Positions 1 through 7,868 of a stretch of 64,000 nt of DNA are shown one piece after another. The DNA is taken from NCBI RefSeq assembly GCF_900142675.1, contig NZ_FRBS01000004.1, positions 226,380 through 290,379 of the forward strand, read 5' to 3'. Every line of letters starts with the position of its first letter. The first letter of the stretch is position 1. The position numbers were made by a program, and so were the translations under genes. The stretch is from Shouchella rhizosphaerae (GTDB taxonomy: Bacteria > Bacillota > Bacilli > Bacillales > Bacillaceae_D). The notes beneath the pieces were generated by a model that saw only the letters and a program-made list of their open reading frames with translations, did not search any database and was not told where the DNA came from.

Positions 1-267
1 CGCTAAATCTACCGCCTCTTCAACAACATTGCTTCCAACATTCACCATACACTTAACCCGCTTATTGATATAGGGGATAACGTGATCGATATAATCGCTC
101 TTTTGTTGGTGCGTCATTGAAGTGAACTCACCGCTGCTCCCTAATAAGAGAAGTCCATCTACCTCTTTTTCAATCAGAATATCGATTAGTCGGAAATTCG
201 TTTCTTTATCTACTGAGCCATTTTCATCAAAAAACGTAACAAGTGGAGGAATGATGCCTTGCAACAA
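1..267 (-). CDS. DHDPS/NAL-family aldolase, YjhH/YagE-like (N-terminal part, cut by window edge)
   Basis: Only the first 89 or so residues are in the window. The translation contains QGIIPPLVTFFDENG and a GLLLLGSSGEF stretch, the opening strand and GxxGE loop of the DapA/N-acetylneuraminate lyase family. E. coli YagE/YjhH, which split 2-keto-3-deoxy-D-xylonate into pyruvate and glycolaldehyde, start the same way. The start is taken as TTG at 267 because GAGGTGAT (279-272) sits 4 nt upstream; the next codon is also TTG and GTG 276 is a weaker option. It lies 20 bp behind the FAH-family gene and probably shares its transcript. Neighbours (YjhG-type dehydratase, GntP permease, IclR regulator) support a 2-keto-3-deoxy-sugar-acid aldolase or dehydratase. 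Exact substrate is inferred. Confidence 0.75.
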   Translation of the reverse strand, partial: MLQGIIPPLVTFFDENGSVDKETNFRLIDILIEKEVDGLLLLGSSGEFTSMTHQQKSDYIDHVIPYINKRVKCMVNVGSNVVEEAVDLA

Positions 268-287
268 CTTAATCACCTCAGACTTCT

Positions 288-1160
288 TTATTTTTGAAAG
301 GAACCGACATAATTCTTTAATGTGCCGATGGGTGTAGAGCTAATGTCAATCACATCGCCTACCGCTAATGTGAAATCGTTATCGGGAACAATACACGTGC
401 CCGTCAATAAGACCGTTCCAGGTACGATGTCATTGTCGCGTATTAGAAACTCTACTAATTCCTCTAATTTTCTTTTTAATTGACTCACACTTGCTGACCC
501 CTGGAAAACAACCTCGTGCTCCCTGCTAATCGTACACATAATCGAAAGCTCATATGGATTTTCAATGCCAGTTGGCATAAGGATGGCTGGGCCAATGGAA
601 CAAGATTTTTTCCACACTTTCGCCTGTGGCAAATATAAAGGATTTTCGCCCTCAATATCTCTGCAACTCATATCATTTCCTAATGTATAACCAATGATCT
701 CTTCCCCTTCGCCAATAACTAAGCCTAGTTCAGGTTCAGGAATTTGCCAGTTTGAATCACTTCGGATCAATAACTCTTTATTTGGACCTTGGGTGCGCCG
801 TGCAGTCGATTTTAAAAAGATCTCAGGGCGCTCAGCGTCATACACTTTATCGTAAAACGTTAATACATCGAGCTTTCCATTCGTTGCTTCGTAATTTCGG
901 GCCTCTCTGCTTTTCATGTATGTTACTCCCGAAGCCCATACCTCATCTGCCTCTATTGGGATCTCCAAAGCCGTTTCTTCAATTGATACTGGAGCTAGGC
1001 TGTTCTCTTTAATATACATTTCTGCTGTTTTCGCATTTTCTTTAAGATAATAATAAAAATTCACATAGTTATCGAAAGGGACGACATACATTTCAGAAAA
1101 TGTCTGTCCAATCGCAGAATGGACAATATGCTCTGGATCTTTAAATCGAATGAATTTCAT
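288..1160 (-). CDS. fumarylacetoacetate hydrolase-family enzyme, probable 2-keto-3-deoxy-pentonate dehydratase or related
   Basis: 290 aa. The C-terminal FAH fold is visible: the EPELGLVIG segment (acidic metal ligands), a GYTLGNDMSCRDIE stretch, and the late GDVIDISSTPIGTLKN strand. Enzymes of this type with a roughly 100-residue N-terminal extension include the 2-keto-3-deoxy-D-arabinonate dehydratase of the oxidative pentose (Weimberg-like) pathway, which makes 2-oxoglutarate semialdehyde. Placement between an IclR regulator and a KDX-aldolase-type gene, opposite a xylonate dehydratase, fits that reaction, but other FAH-family hydrolases or isomerases cannot be excluded. Start ATG with AAGGAGA upstream. 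Cytoplasmic, no signal peptide. Confidence 0.72.
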   Translation of the reverse strand: MKFIRFKDPEHIVHSAIGQTFSEMYVVPFDNYVNFYYYLKENAKTAEMYIKENSLAPVSIEETALEIPIEADEVWASGVTYMKSREARNYEATNGKLDVLTFYDKVYDAERPEIFLKSTARRTQGPNKELLIRSDSNWQIPEPELGLVIGEGEEIIGYTLGNDMSCRDIEGENPLYLPQAKVWKKSCSIGPAILMPTGIENPYELSIMCTISREHEVVFQGSASVSQLKRKLEELVEFLIRDNDIVPGTVLLTGTCIVPDNDFTLAVGDVIDISSTPIGTLKNYVGSFQK

Positions 1161-1285
1161 ATAGAGTTAGTCTCCTTTTTGGATAGATTGTTTAGCCGGG
1201 TTTCAAATCGAACCTGCCCAAAGCATGATAACGCATTCATTTTTTTAGTCACTAACCGGAATACATATGAAAGCCGCCTTTTTTC

Positions 1286-1329
1286 AATCCAAGAAAATGG
1301 TCTTGAACCAAAACCATTATTCTTGGATT
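1286..1329. other. long stem-loop between iclR and the FAH gene
   Basis: Arms AATCCAAGA (1286-1294) and TCTTGGATT (1321-1329) pair perfectly, with an inner ATGGT/ACCAT stem. No T tract follows on the minus strand, so it looks less like a terminator than an mRNA-stabilising or processing hairpin within the iclR-FAH-aldolase transcript. Confidence 0.5.
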
Positions 1330-1343
1330 CTCACAAATTCGTT

Positions 1344-2120
1344 CTATTGAGGCCCGACAGGTTTTAAAAATCCTGCATGAAGAGAAATTCTCTTGGCCAA
1401 GTCTACAATCTCCCGCTCTGCTTCTTCTTGTTTCTTTTCCCAACTTGTTGTTAGCATCGTTACACTAACAGCAGCAATGACTTCATCCTCTTGATTCTTT
1501 ACTGGGGCAGCAATACAGAAGAAATTTTCTACGGCTTCTTGATATTCCTTAATGTAGCCCTGTTCAGCTAATAGGGCAATTTGTGCCCATAGCTCCTCTA
1601 ATGTTTTGATGGTGTATGGCGTTTTAGCCTCAAGGCTTCTTCCCTCATACAAGTCCTTCATTTCGTTAAACGTATATTTGGAAAGGAGAACTTTTCCCAT
1701 CGCAGTTGCATGAGCAGGAAATTTCATTCCTGGATCAGTGGCAACCCTTACTGGGGAACTCCCCTCTTTCTTTGCCAAATATAAAATATCGACACCATCT
1801 AAAATCGAAAGCTGAATCGTTTCATCTAAATTGTTGACAGTGCTTACTGCCTCCTCCGAAAACGTGCCAATTAAATCAAATTGACTCGAGTACAAAGCAC
1901 TAAATACACCAAATCTCATTCCAAGGGAATAAGTATCATCCTTCCCTTTCTTCACCCAACCGAGCGTTTCAAGTGTATTCAGCAATGAATAAAGTGAGCT
2001 TTTATTAATATTTAATTCATTGGAGAGATCAATTAGCCGATATTGATTGGGCCGATAGGCAATAAGATTTAAAATGTTATCTGCCTTCCCAATCGCGGGA
2101 ACCCAATATTTTTTCTCCAT
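1344..2120 (-). CDS. IclR-family transcriptional regulator of the pentonate cluster (YjhI-like)
   Basis: About 258 aa from ATG 2120, chosen because GAAGGG lies upstream and the IclR helix-turn-helix begins at once (GKADNILNLIAYRP, then LSNELNINKSSLYSLLNTLE as recognition helices, residues 10-60). The C-terminal effector domain shows the family's DPGMKFPAHATAMGKVLLS and FFCIAAPVKNQEDEVIAAVSVT stretches. It is the first gene of the leftward unit and divergent from the dehydratase. Two 18-bp palindromes in the shared upstream region are its likely operators, one very close to its own start, implying autoregulation. Ligand probably a pentonate or 2-keto-3-deoxy acid (inference from neighbours). 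Confidence 0.88.
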   Translation of the reverse strand: MEKKYWVPAIGKADNILNLIAYRPNQYRLIDLSNELNINKSSLYSLLNTLETLGWVKKGKDDTYSLGMRFGVFSALYSSQFDLIGTFSEEAVSTVNNLDETIQLSILDGVDILYLAKKEGSSPVRVATDPGMKFPAHATAMGKVLLSKYTFNEMKDLYEGRSLEAKTPYTIKTLEELWAQIALLAEQGYIKEYQEAVENFFCIAAPVKNQEDEVIAAVSVTMLTTSWEKKQEEAEREIVDLAKRISLHAGFLKPVGPQ

Positions 2121-2159
2121 AGCGCCAAACCCTTCTATTTTGTTTAATATAATAAACTT

Positions 2160-2177
2160 GGTTTTCTTATTAAAACC
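2160..2177. promoter_or_regulatory. probable IclR operator 1
   Basis: GGTTTTCTTATTAAAACC is an 18-bp dyad (GGTTTT/AAAACC) 40 bp upstream of the iclR start. A near-identical dyad occurs at 2373-2390 with the same flanking AAACT. Confidence 0.55.
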
Positions 2178-2372
2178 TAACATGATCAATTCATGTAGTC
2201 AATATCGTATTTTCATTTAAGGCAATTGTCCATTCAAGTTGGTTTCATGAGATAGGACACACCGTTTAGACAGCCACTCATCTTAGCGTTCACGGTTTTT
2301 CCAATTGAAAAAAATCTATTTCCAACTCATAAATTGTATGCTATCATCAAAATAGTTTAATACAACAAACTA

Positions 2373-2390
2373 GGTTTCTTATATAAAACC
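2373..2390. promoter_or_regulatory. probable IclR operator 2
   Basis: GGTTTCTTATATAAAACC, same length and outer half-sites as the 2160-2177 dyad, located 230 bp before the dehydratase start. The pair brackets the divergent promoter region, so one regulator could repress both directions. Confidence 0.55.
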
Positions 2391-2496
2391 AAAATAACGA
2401 CGTTTTTAGCTGTATGAAGATGAATGGAGCCATTAACGAAAGATGAATGAGCAAAAAACACCTAGTTGAGCAAAACTTTAAGGGGGTGAATTTCCA

Positions 2497-2520
2497 ATGA
2501 AGTTGAAAGCGCTTTATTGA
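2497..2520 (+). CDS. seven-codon leader ORF upstream of the dehydratase
   Basis: ATG at 2497 preceded by AAGGGGGTGA at a good distance encodes MKLKALY and stops at TGA 2520, about 100 bp before the dehydratase start. The strong ribosome binding site is what makes it noteworthy; it may be a regulatory leader peptide or a remnant of a displaced gene start. Confidence 0.25.
   Translation: MKLKALY
2503..2517. promoter_or_regulatory. cre-like CcpA site
   Basis: TTGAAAGCGCTTTAT matches the degenerate cre consensus WTGNAANCGNWNNCW except at one position. It lies inside the seven-codon ORF between the operators and the dehydratase gene, where CcpA could block transcription in the presence of preferred sugars. 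Confidence 0.45.
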
Positions 2521-2620
2521 AATTCAGCTTTATCGGTGATTCTCGAAGCAATGATAAGACAATAAAATGGATTGCTTTCATTTCGTTGAAAGGAATAATC
2601 TCAATCATGGAGGAAAACAT

Positions 2621-4603
2621 ATGTCCTTGCATTTAATATTTGGCGATGAGGATGTCTCTCTTTACAACATTCAGACTCATGCAAAAGGAGCGGATGGCTC
2701 ACTCCCCCTTACATCCGAGATGTTGTTAGATTCACCAAGTGGCGACCTTTTTGGACTATCTCAAAACGTTGGTATGGGATGGGCGCCTTCCCGTCTCCTT
2801 GGAAAACAAATTTTAATCCTAGGCACTCAAGGTGGAATCCGGCATGAAAATGGCGCTCCGATTGCCTTAGGCTATCATACTGGCCACTGGGAAATAGGCC
2901 TGCTCATGAAGGAAGCAGCGGAAGAAATCCGCAGACAAGGAGGCGTCCCTTTTGCCGGATTCGTTAGTGACCCATGTGATGGCCGTTCCCAAGGAACAAC
3001 TGGCATGTTTGATTCCCTGCCGTTTCGAAACGACGCAGCGATTGTTTATCGAAGGCTAATTCGCTCGTTGCCAACGCGCCGTGCCGTTATTGGCGTAGCG
3101 ACATGCGATAAAGGCCTTCCGGCAATGATGGTTGCTTTAGCGTCCATGCATGACTTGCCAACTATTATTGTTCCAGGAGGTGTCACGCTTCCGCCTACAA
3201 ACGGTGAAGACGCAGGCAAAATTCAAACGATTGGAGCACGATACGCCAATAACGAAATCAGCTTACAAGAAGCTGCCGATCTCGGGTGCCGTGCTTGTGC
3301 GACACCGGGAGGAGGATGCCAATTCCTTGGAACAGCTGGCACCTCTCAAGTCGTTGCCGAAGCGATGGGTATCGCGTTGCCTCACTCGGCACTGGCGCCA
3401 TCTGGCCAGCCGATCTGGATGGAGATGGCTAGACAATCAGCCCGTGCAGCATTAGAGATGGAGAAAAAAGGACTATCAACTAAAGACATTATGACGGATA
3501 AAGCGATCGAAAATGCGATGGTGGTTCACGCGGCTTTTGGCGGTTCAACCAATTTACTCCTTCATATCCCAGCCATTGCCCACGCCGCTAATTGCAAGAT
3601 ACCTACTGTCGAGGACTGGACAAGAATCAATAAGAAAATCCCTCGCCTCGTTGATGTCCTGCCAAATGGGCCTGTTGGCCACACGACTGTTAAGGTATTC
3701 CTCGCAGGTGGTGTTCCTGAGGTTATGCTGCATTTAAGAAAATTAGGCGTACTGCATGAAGATGTACAAACTGTGACTGGAGAAACGCTTGGTGCAAACC
3801 TTGATTGGTGGGAAAAATCCGAAAGACGCGCTCTAATGAAAAAACAGTTGCTCGAAACAGACGGAATTGATCCAGACGATATTATCATGGACCCAATCAA
3901 AGCAAAAGAAAGAGGCCTAACTTCTACGGTTACATTCCCGAAAGGAAATATTGCGCCTGAAGGATCTGTCATTAAATCGACTTCTATTGACCCTTCCGTG
4001 GTAGGAGAAGACGGAATTTATAGACATACCGGGAAAGCGAAAGTCTTTACTTCAGAAAAGTCTGCTATAAAGGCGATTAAACATGGAAGCATTGAAGCAG
4101 GGGACATCATGGTTGTGATGGGCGGCGGCCCTTCCGGAACGGGGATGGAAGAAACCTACCAACTAACATCGGCATTAAAACATTTGTCTTATGGAAAACA
4201 TGTTTCCTTGATTACAGATGCCCGTTTTTCAGGTGTTTCTACTGGCGCATGCATTGGACATATCGGACCCGAGGCATTGGCAGGCGGACCAATTGGAAAA
4301 TTACGCGATGGAGATGTGATTGAAATCATCGTTGACCGCAATGAGTTAGTAGGTTCTGTCAATTTCATTGGAACGGAAAATGAGCGGCTTTCTTTGGCCG
4401 ATGCAAGTCAAGTACTGAAAGAACGCTCCCTCCATCCAGACCTTCAACCGAATCCAGATCTGCCAGACGACACTCGTTTATGGGCTGCGCTCCAATCCGT
4501 AAGTGGAGGAACTTGGCGAGGAAATATTTACGATACAGATCGAATCATTAAAGTTCTAAAAGCTGGAGTAAAAGCGTTAGAGGAAGAACAATTAAACGTC
4601 TAA
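2621..4603 (+). CDS. yjhG: D-xylonate dehydratase-type IlvD/EDD enzyme, YjhG/YagF family
   Basis: 660 aa from ATG 2621, selected over an upstream in-frame ATG because GGAGG sits at 2609-2613 and the product then aligns from its first residues with E. coli YjhG/YagF (655 aa). Family stretches seen: [31 protein letters not shown] (Cys ligand of the Fe-S cluster), [20 protein letters not shown], and the C-terminal [20 protein letters not shown] block. It dehydrates a pentonate to 2-keto-3-deoxy-pentonate with an Fe-S cluster and Mg2+. Upstream are IclR-type palindromes and a cre-like site; downstream, after a hairpin and a second cre-like site, comes the matching permease. Confidence 0.92.
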   Translation: MSLHLIFGDEDVSLYNIQTHAKGADGSLPLTSEMLLDSPSGDLFGLSQNVGMGWAPSRLLGKQILILGTQGGIRHENGAPIALGYHTGHWEIGLLMKEAAEEIRRQGGVPFAGFVSDPCDGRSQGTTGMFDSLPFRNDAAIVYRRLIRSLPTRRAVIGVATCDKGLPAMMVALASMHDLPTIIVPGGVTLPPTNGEDAGKIQTIGARYANNEISLQEAADLGCRACATPGGGCQFLGTAGTSQVVAEAMGIALPHSALAPSGQPIWMEMARQSARAALEMEKKGLSTKDIMTDKAIENAMVVHAAFGGSTNLLLHIPAIAHAANCKIPTVEDWTRINKKIPRLVDVLPNGPVGHTTVKVFLAGGVPEVMLHLRKLGVLHEDVQTVTGETLGANLDWWEKSERRALMKKQLLETDGIDPDDIIMDPIKAKERGLTSTVTFPKGNIAPEGSVIKSTSIDPSVVGEDGIYRHTGKAKVFTSEKSAIKAIKHGSIEAGDIMVVMGGGPSGTGMEETYQLTSALKHLSYGKHVSLITDARFSGVSTGACIGHIGPEALAGGPIGKLRDGDVIEIIVDRNELVGSVNFIGTENERLSLADASQVLKERSLHPDLQPNPDLPDDTRLWAALQSVSGGTWRGNIYDTDRIIKVLKAGVKALEEEQLNV

Positions 4604-4634
4604 ATGGCACACAGGTTAAAACGTGCGTAAAATT

Positions 4635-4666
4635 TCCCCCATTGTGCTTCATAAATGGGGGATTTA
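4635..4666 (+). terminator. intercistronic hairpin after the dehydratase
   Basis: TCCCCCATT (4635-4643) and AATGGGGGA (4654-4662) form a 9-bp stem with a 10-nt loop, followed only by TTTATTG. It may act as a partial terminator or a 3' stabiliser separating dehydratase from permease expression. Confidence 0.5.
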
Positions 4667-4681
4667 TTGAAAGCGTTTTCC
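4667..4681. promoter_or_regulatory. cre-like CcpA site before the permease
   Basis: TTGAAAGCGTTTTCC matches the cre consensus except at its last base. It sits immediately after the hairpin and about 100 bp before the GntP start, consistent with catabolite control of the uptake step. Confidence 0.5.
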
Positions 4682-4778
4682 GAATATGGGCGTTTTTCAA
4701 TGAACGGCGCTTTCGGATAGTAGACAATCCAAGTATGTTGAAAGCACACGAATACTTATTCATTTTTGGAGGTTTAGG

Positions 4779-6221
4779 ATGCCATTATTTATCGTAGCAG
4801 CTGGAATTGTCTTGTTACTCATTTTGATTACTGGATTCAAGTTAAATACATTTGTTTCATTAATTATTGTCGCTTTTATCGTAGCGTTGGCACTAGGCAT
4901 GCCTTTAGAAAATGTAGTGTCCTCCATTGAAGGGGGATTAGGAGGTACACTTGGCCATATCGCGTTAATATTTGGGCTCGGTGCTATGCTTGGCAGGTTA
5001 ATTGCGGACGCAGGGGGTGCCCAGCGTATCGCCATGACGTTAATTAACAAATTTGGACAAAAGAGAATTCAGTGGGCTGTTGTTGTTGCTTCGTTCATTG
5101 TCGGCATTGCCCTATTTTTTGAGGTCGGCTTAGTATTATTAATCCCGATTGTATTTTCGATTGCAAAAGAACTAAGGATTTCTATTTTATACTTAGGCAT
5201 TCCTATGGCGGCCGCTTTATTAGCAACTCATAGTTTCTTACCGCCGCATCCAGGACCAACCGTAATAGCTGGCGAATATGGGGCAGATCTTGGAGTGGTT
5301 TTACTCTATGGAATTATGATTGCCATACCAACTGTCATTATCGCTGGCCCTCTCTTTACTAAGGTTGCTAAAAAAATTGCACCGGATGCATTCAACAAAA
5401 CAGGCAATATAGACTCGTTAGGAGAACAAAAAACATTCAAACTCGAACAAACGCCTGGATTTGGTATTAGTGTCTTAACTGCGATGTTCCCTGTTTTATT
5501 AATGGCTATTTCTACAATCGTCGATCTCGTCCAGAACTCAGTAGGGTTTGAGGATAATACGATCATAGAAATCATTCGCCTTGTCGGAAACCCTTCGTCT
5601 GCCATGTTACTATCTTTATTGCTTGCATTTTATACAATGGGGATAGCAAGAAAGATCCCAATCAAACAAGTGATGGATTCATGTGCATCATCAATTGCAG
5701 CGATTGGAATGATGCTTTTAATTATTGGAGGTGGAGGCGCCTTTAAGCAAGTGCTCATTGATGGCGGTGTCGGAGATTATGTAGCCGAACTATTTAAAGA
5801 AACGTCCATGTCCCCTCTTTTATTTGCTTGGCTCGTTGCGGCAATCTTGCGTATATCTTTAGGTTCAGCCACCGTTGCCGCTATATCTACAGCGGGATTG
5901 GTTGTGCCAATGCTAGCCCAATACGATGTCAATTTAGCCTTGGTCACTCTTGCAACTGGAGCAGGCAGCTCGATTTGCTCCCATGTGAATGATGCTGGAT
6001 TTTGGATGATCAAAGAATACTTTGGGTTAAGCATGAAAGAAACATTTTCAACATGGACGATCCTATCGACAATTACTTCTGTCGTTGGATTAGGGTTTAT
6101 TTTATTATTCGATGCATCCTTCATCATCGCAGGAATAGCCATCGTTCTTATTAGTGTGGTAGCCATATACTTCAGCACCATTACCCCTATAAAAGATAAA
6201 AGAAAAGCGTTAGGGGCATAG
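4779..6221 (+). CDS. GntP-family sugar-acid:H+ symporter (probable pentonate permease, YjhF-like)
   Basis: 480 aa, about 12-14 hydrophobic segments along the whole length, with GntP hallmarks: an N-terminal [20 protein letters not shown] stretch, [17 protein letters not shown], and near the end [20 protein letters not shown]. Start ATG 4779 is preceded by GGAGG. GntP proteins import gluconate and related aldonates with protons; the placement next to a YjhG-type dehydratase matches E. coli yjhF and suggests a pentonate as substrate. Cytoplasmic membrane. Possible carbon catabolite control from the adjacent cre-like site. Confidence 0.88.
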   Translation: MPLFIVAAGIVLLLILITGFKLNTFVSLIIVAFIVALALGMPLENVVSSIEGGLGGTLGHIALIFGLGAMLGRLIADAGGAQRIAMTLINKFGQKRIQWAVVVASFIVGIALFFEVGLVLLIPIVFSIAKELRISILYLGIPMAAALLATHSFLPPHPGPTVIAGEYGADLGVVLLYGIMIAIPTVIIAGPLFTKVAKKIAPDAFNKTGNIDSLGEQKTFKLEQTPGFGISVLTAMFPVLLMAISTIVDLVQNSVGFEDNTIIEIIRLVGNPSSAMLLSLLLAFYTMGIARKIPIKQVMDSCASSIAAIGMMLLIIGGGGAFKQVLIDGGVGDYVAELFKETSMSPLLFAWLVAAILRISLGSATVAAISTAGLVVPMLAQYDVNLALVTLATGAGSSICSHVNDAGFWMIKEYFGLSMKETFSTWTILSTITSVVGLGFILLFDASFIIAGIAIVLISVVAIYFSTITPIKDKRKALGA

Positions 6222-6252
6222 AGTCGTAGACTCGTGCTCCCTCTTTTCTTTT
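6213..6252 (+). terminator. terminator after gntP
   Basis: Imperfect hairpin GGGGCATAGAGTC-GTA-GACTCGTGCTCCC overlapping the stop codon, followed by TCTTTTCTTTT. Confidence 0.6.
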
Positions 6253-6374
6253 GATGAAGCTTGCCTTCTACTTCTGTTTTCGACGCCTCATCCTGCTACC
6301 GCCTGCCGGTTCACAGTCCAGTAAACGATTACGAGAGAAGCATGCACACCTTCCTATCAAGGACATAGTGTGGC

Positions 6375-6770
6375 TCATTCTTGTTTTTCGAGCAAGCCGT
6401 ACTTTTTTTCGGCCTCCTCTGGATTTTCGTAAACGGCGATTTTCGAATCAATAAGCGCCAGATTTTTCTTCAGTGCTTCCATCTGCTTTACGACTTGTTG
6501 ACGATGGTCGGCGAGCATTGTTTTTCGTTCTTCGATCGTCTGCAAGCCCTCCGTGCACCAATCCGCGTACTGCTTGATGTCTTTGATCTTCATTCCCGTA
6601 TCCTTTAAGCAGCATACCATAGCGACCCAATTGAGATCCGTGTCCGTGAATACCCGGTTGCCGGATTTATCCCTTCCGATAAAAGGCATTAAACCTTCTT
6701 TGTCATAGAAGCGCAGGGTGTGAGCGGACAGGCCAAACTTGCTCGCGACCTCGTTAATGGAGTAATTCAA
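6375..6770 (-). CDS. MerR-family regulator
   Basis: 131 aa from TTG 6770, preferred because AGAGGTGA (6788-6781) lies 10 nt upstream and the MerR winged helix begins immediately: NYSINEVASKFGLSAHTLRF and YDKEGLMPFIGRDKSGNR, then a long dimerisation helix with KKNLALIDSKIAVYENPEEA. No cysteine cluster typical of metal sensors is present in the C-terminal part. It is divergent from a short-chain dehydrogenase; its start region overlaps a classical MerR-type promoter reading the other way, so it probably represses/activates that gene and itself. This subtype often governs oxidoreductase genes induced by aldehydes or quinones, but the effector is not evident here. Confidence 0.85.
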   Translation of the reverse strand: MNYSINEVASKFGLSAHTLRFYDKEGLMPFIGRDKSGNRVFTDTDLNWVAMVCCLKDTGMKIKDIKQYADWCTEGLQTIEERKTMLADHRQQVVKQMEALKKNLALIDSKIAVYENPEEAEKKYGLLEKQE

Positions 6771-6787
6771 TTTTTTTATTTCACCTC

Positions 6788-6818
6788 TTGACTTAGAGTT
6801 AACTCGAAGTACTACACT
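6788..6818 (+). promoter_or_regulatory. MerR-type promoter and operator of the SDR gene
   Basis: TTGACT (6788-6793) and TACACT (6813-6818) are separated by 19 bp, the over-long spacing that MerR proteins correct by DNA distortion. Within the spacer is the dyad CTTAGAGTTAACTCGAAG (6792-6809). The -35 also overlaps the ribosome binding site of the divergent merR gene. Confidence 0.8.
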
Positions 6819-6882
6819 CACTATAGACCACTGCTAACGACAGATCAAGTGGTCTCATAACAATCAGAAGGAGAATGAGACT

Positions 6883-7647
6883 ATGATTTCAACGCAAAAG
6901 ATTGCACTCGTAACGGGAGGCAGCCGAGGGCTTGGCCGAAATGCCGCTATCGCCCTTTCCCGTAAAGGGATTGACGTGATTATCACGTATCATACTCGCA
7001 AGGACGAGGCGGACAAAGTTGTTCAAGAAATAGAAAACAGTGGTCGAAAAGCGGCAGCGATCCAGTTAGATACTGGCAACGTATCCTCATTGGACGCGTT
7101 TGTTTCCCGGATGTCCGCAGTTCTGCACGAAAGATGGAATCGGGATCAGATCGACATTTTGGTCAACAATGCGGGCTACGGCATTCACGCTTCCGTTGCG
7201 GAAACGACGGAAGCACAATTCGACAACATCATGAACGTGCAGTTCAAGGGCGTTTTTTTCCTGTCACAAAAACTGTTCCCTTACATCGTAGACAATGGGA
7301 GAGTTGTCAATATTTCAACGGGGCTGACCCGTTTTGTCATTGAAGGGTTTGGCGCTTATGCAGCAATGAAAGGCGCGATCGAGGTCTTAACCAAGTATAT
7401 GGCTAAAGAATGGGGAAAGCGAGGCATTCGCGTCAACGTGGTTGCCCCTGGAGCGATCGCGACCGATTTTGGCGGAGGAGCGGTAAGGGACAATCCGCAG
7501 ATGAATGAACATGTTGCCTCTAATACAGCGCTAGGTAGGGTTGGAGAAGCCGATGATATCGGTGGGGTTATCGCTTCCTTGTGCACAGAGGAGTTCGGCT
7601 GGGTGAATGGGACTCGCCTCGAAGTATCTGGCGGGCAGATGCTTTAA
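6883..7647 (+). CDS. SDR-family NAD(P)-dependent oxidoreductase
   Basis: 254 aa, classical short-chain dehydrogenase. Cofactor loop TGGSRGLG near residue 12, NNAGYG near 90, catalytic Ser in NISTGL, and the YAAMK catalytic Tyr-Lys pair near 160, followed by RVNVVAPGAIATDF. Closest in style to FabG-like 3-ketoacyl reductases and aldehyde/ketone reductases, but the substrate cannot be read from the sequence. Start ATG has AGAAGGAGA upstream. Expressed from the MerR-type promoter 65 bp upstream; ends before a bidirectional terminator shared with transketolase. Confidence 0.9.
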   Translation: MISTQKIALVTGGSRGLGRNAAIALSRKGIDVIITYHTRKDEADKVVQEIENSGRKAAAIQLDTGNVSSLDAFVSRMSAVLHERWNRDQIDILVNNAGYGIHASVAETTEAQFDNIMNVQFKGVFFLSQKLFPYIVDNGRVVNISTGLTRFVIEGFGAYAAMKGAIEVLTKYMAKEWGKRGIRVNVVAPGAIATDFGGGAVRDNPQMNEHVASNTALGRVGEADDIGGVIASLCTEEFGWVNGTRLEVSGGQML

Positions 7648-7810
7648 TTGAACAAGGCCCAAGAGCTGCGAAAGCGCTCCGTAACACCTATTTCAACGAT
7701 GCTCGTTCGATTGCCTTTTTGCATAGGTTCCACATACTTGCTTTAGAATCAAAAGGATGGTCTGTAATGATGATAGACTGTCAACACAAATTTCTCGCTT
7801 CTCTCAAAAA

Positions 7811-7846
7811 GAAAAAGGTAACCGCGTTATCGAGGTTACCTTTTTC
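7811..7846. terminator. bidirectional terminator between SDR gene and tkt
   Basis: GAAAAAGGTAACC and GGTTACCTTTTTC are perfect complements with a 10-nt loop, giving A/T tracts on both sides; it serves the two convergent genes. Confidence 0.85.
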
Positions 7847-7868
7847 TTACTTATGAATCAAATCGGAA

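Noticed and set aside
3562-3972. 136-codon antisense frame in the dehydratase gene
   Set aside because: Shadow of a strongly conserved coding sequence with no independent signals.
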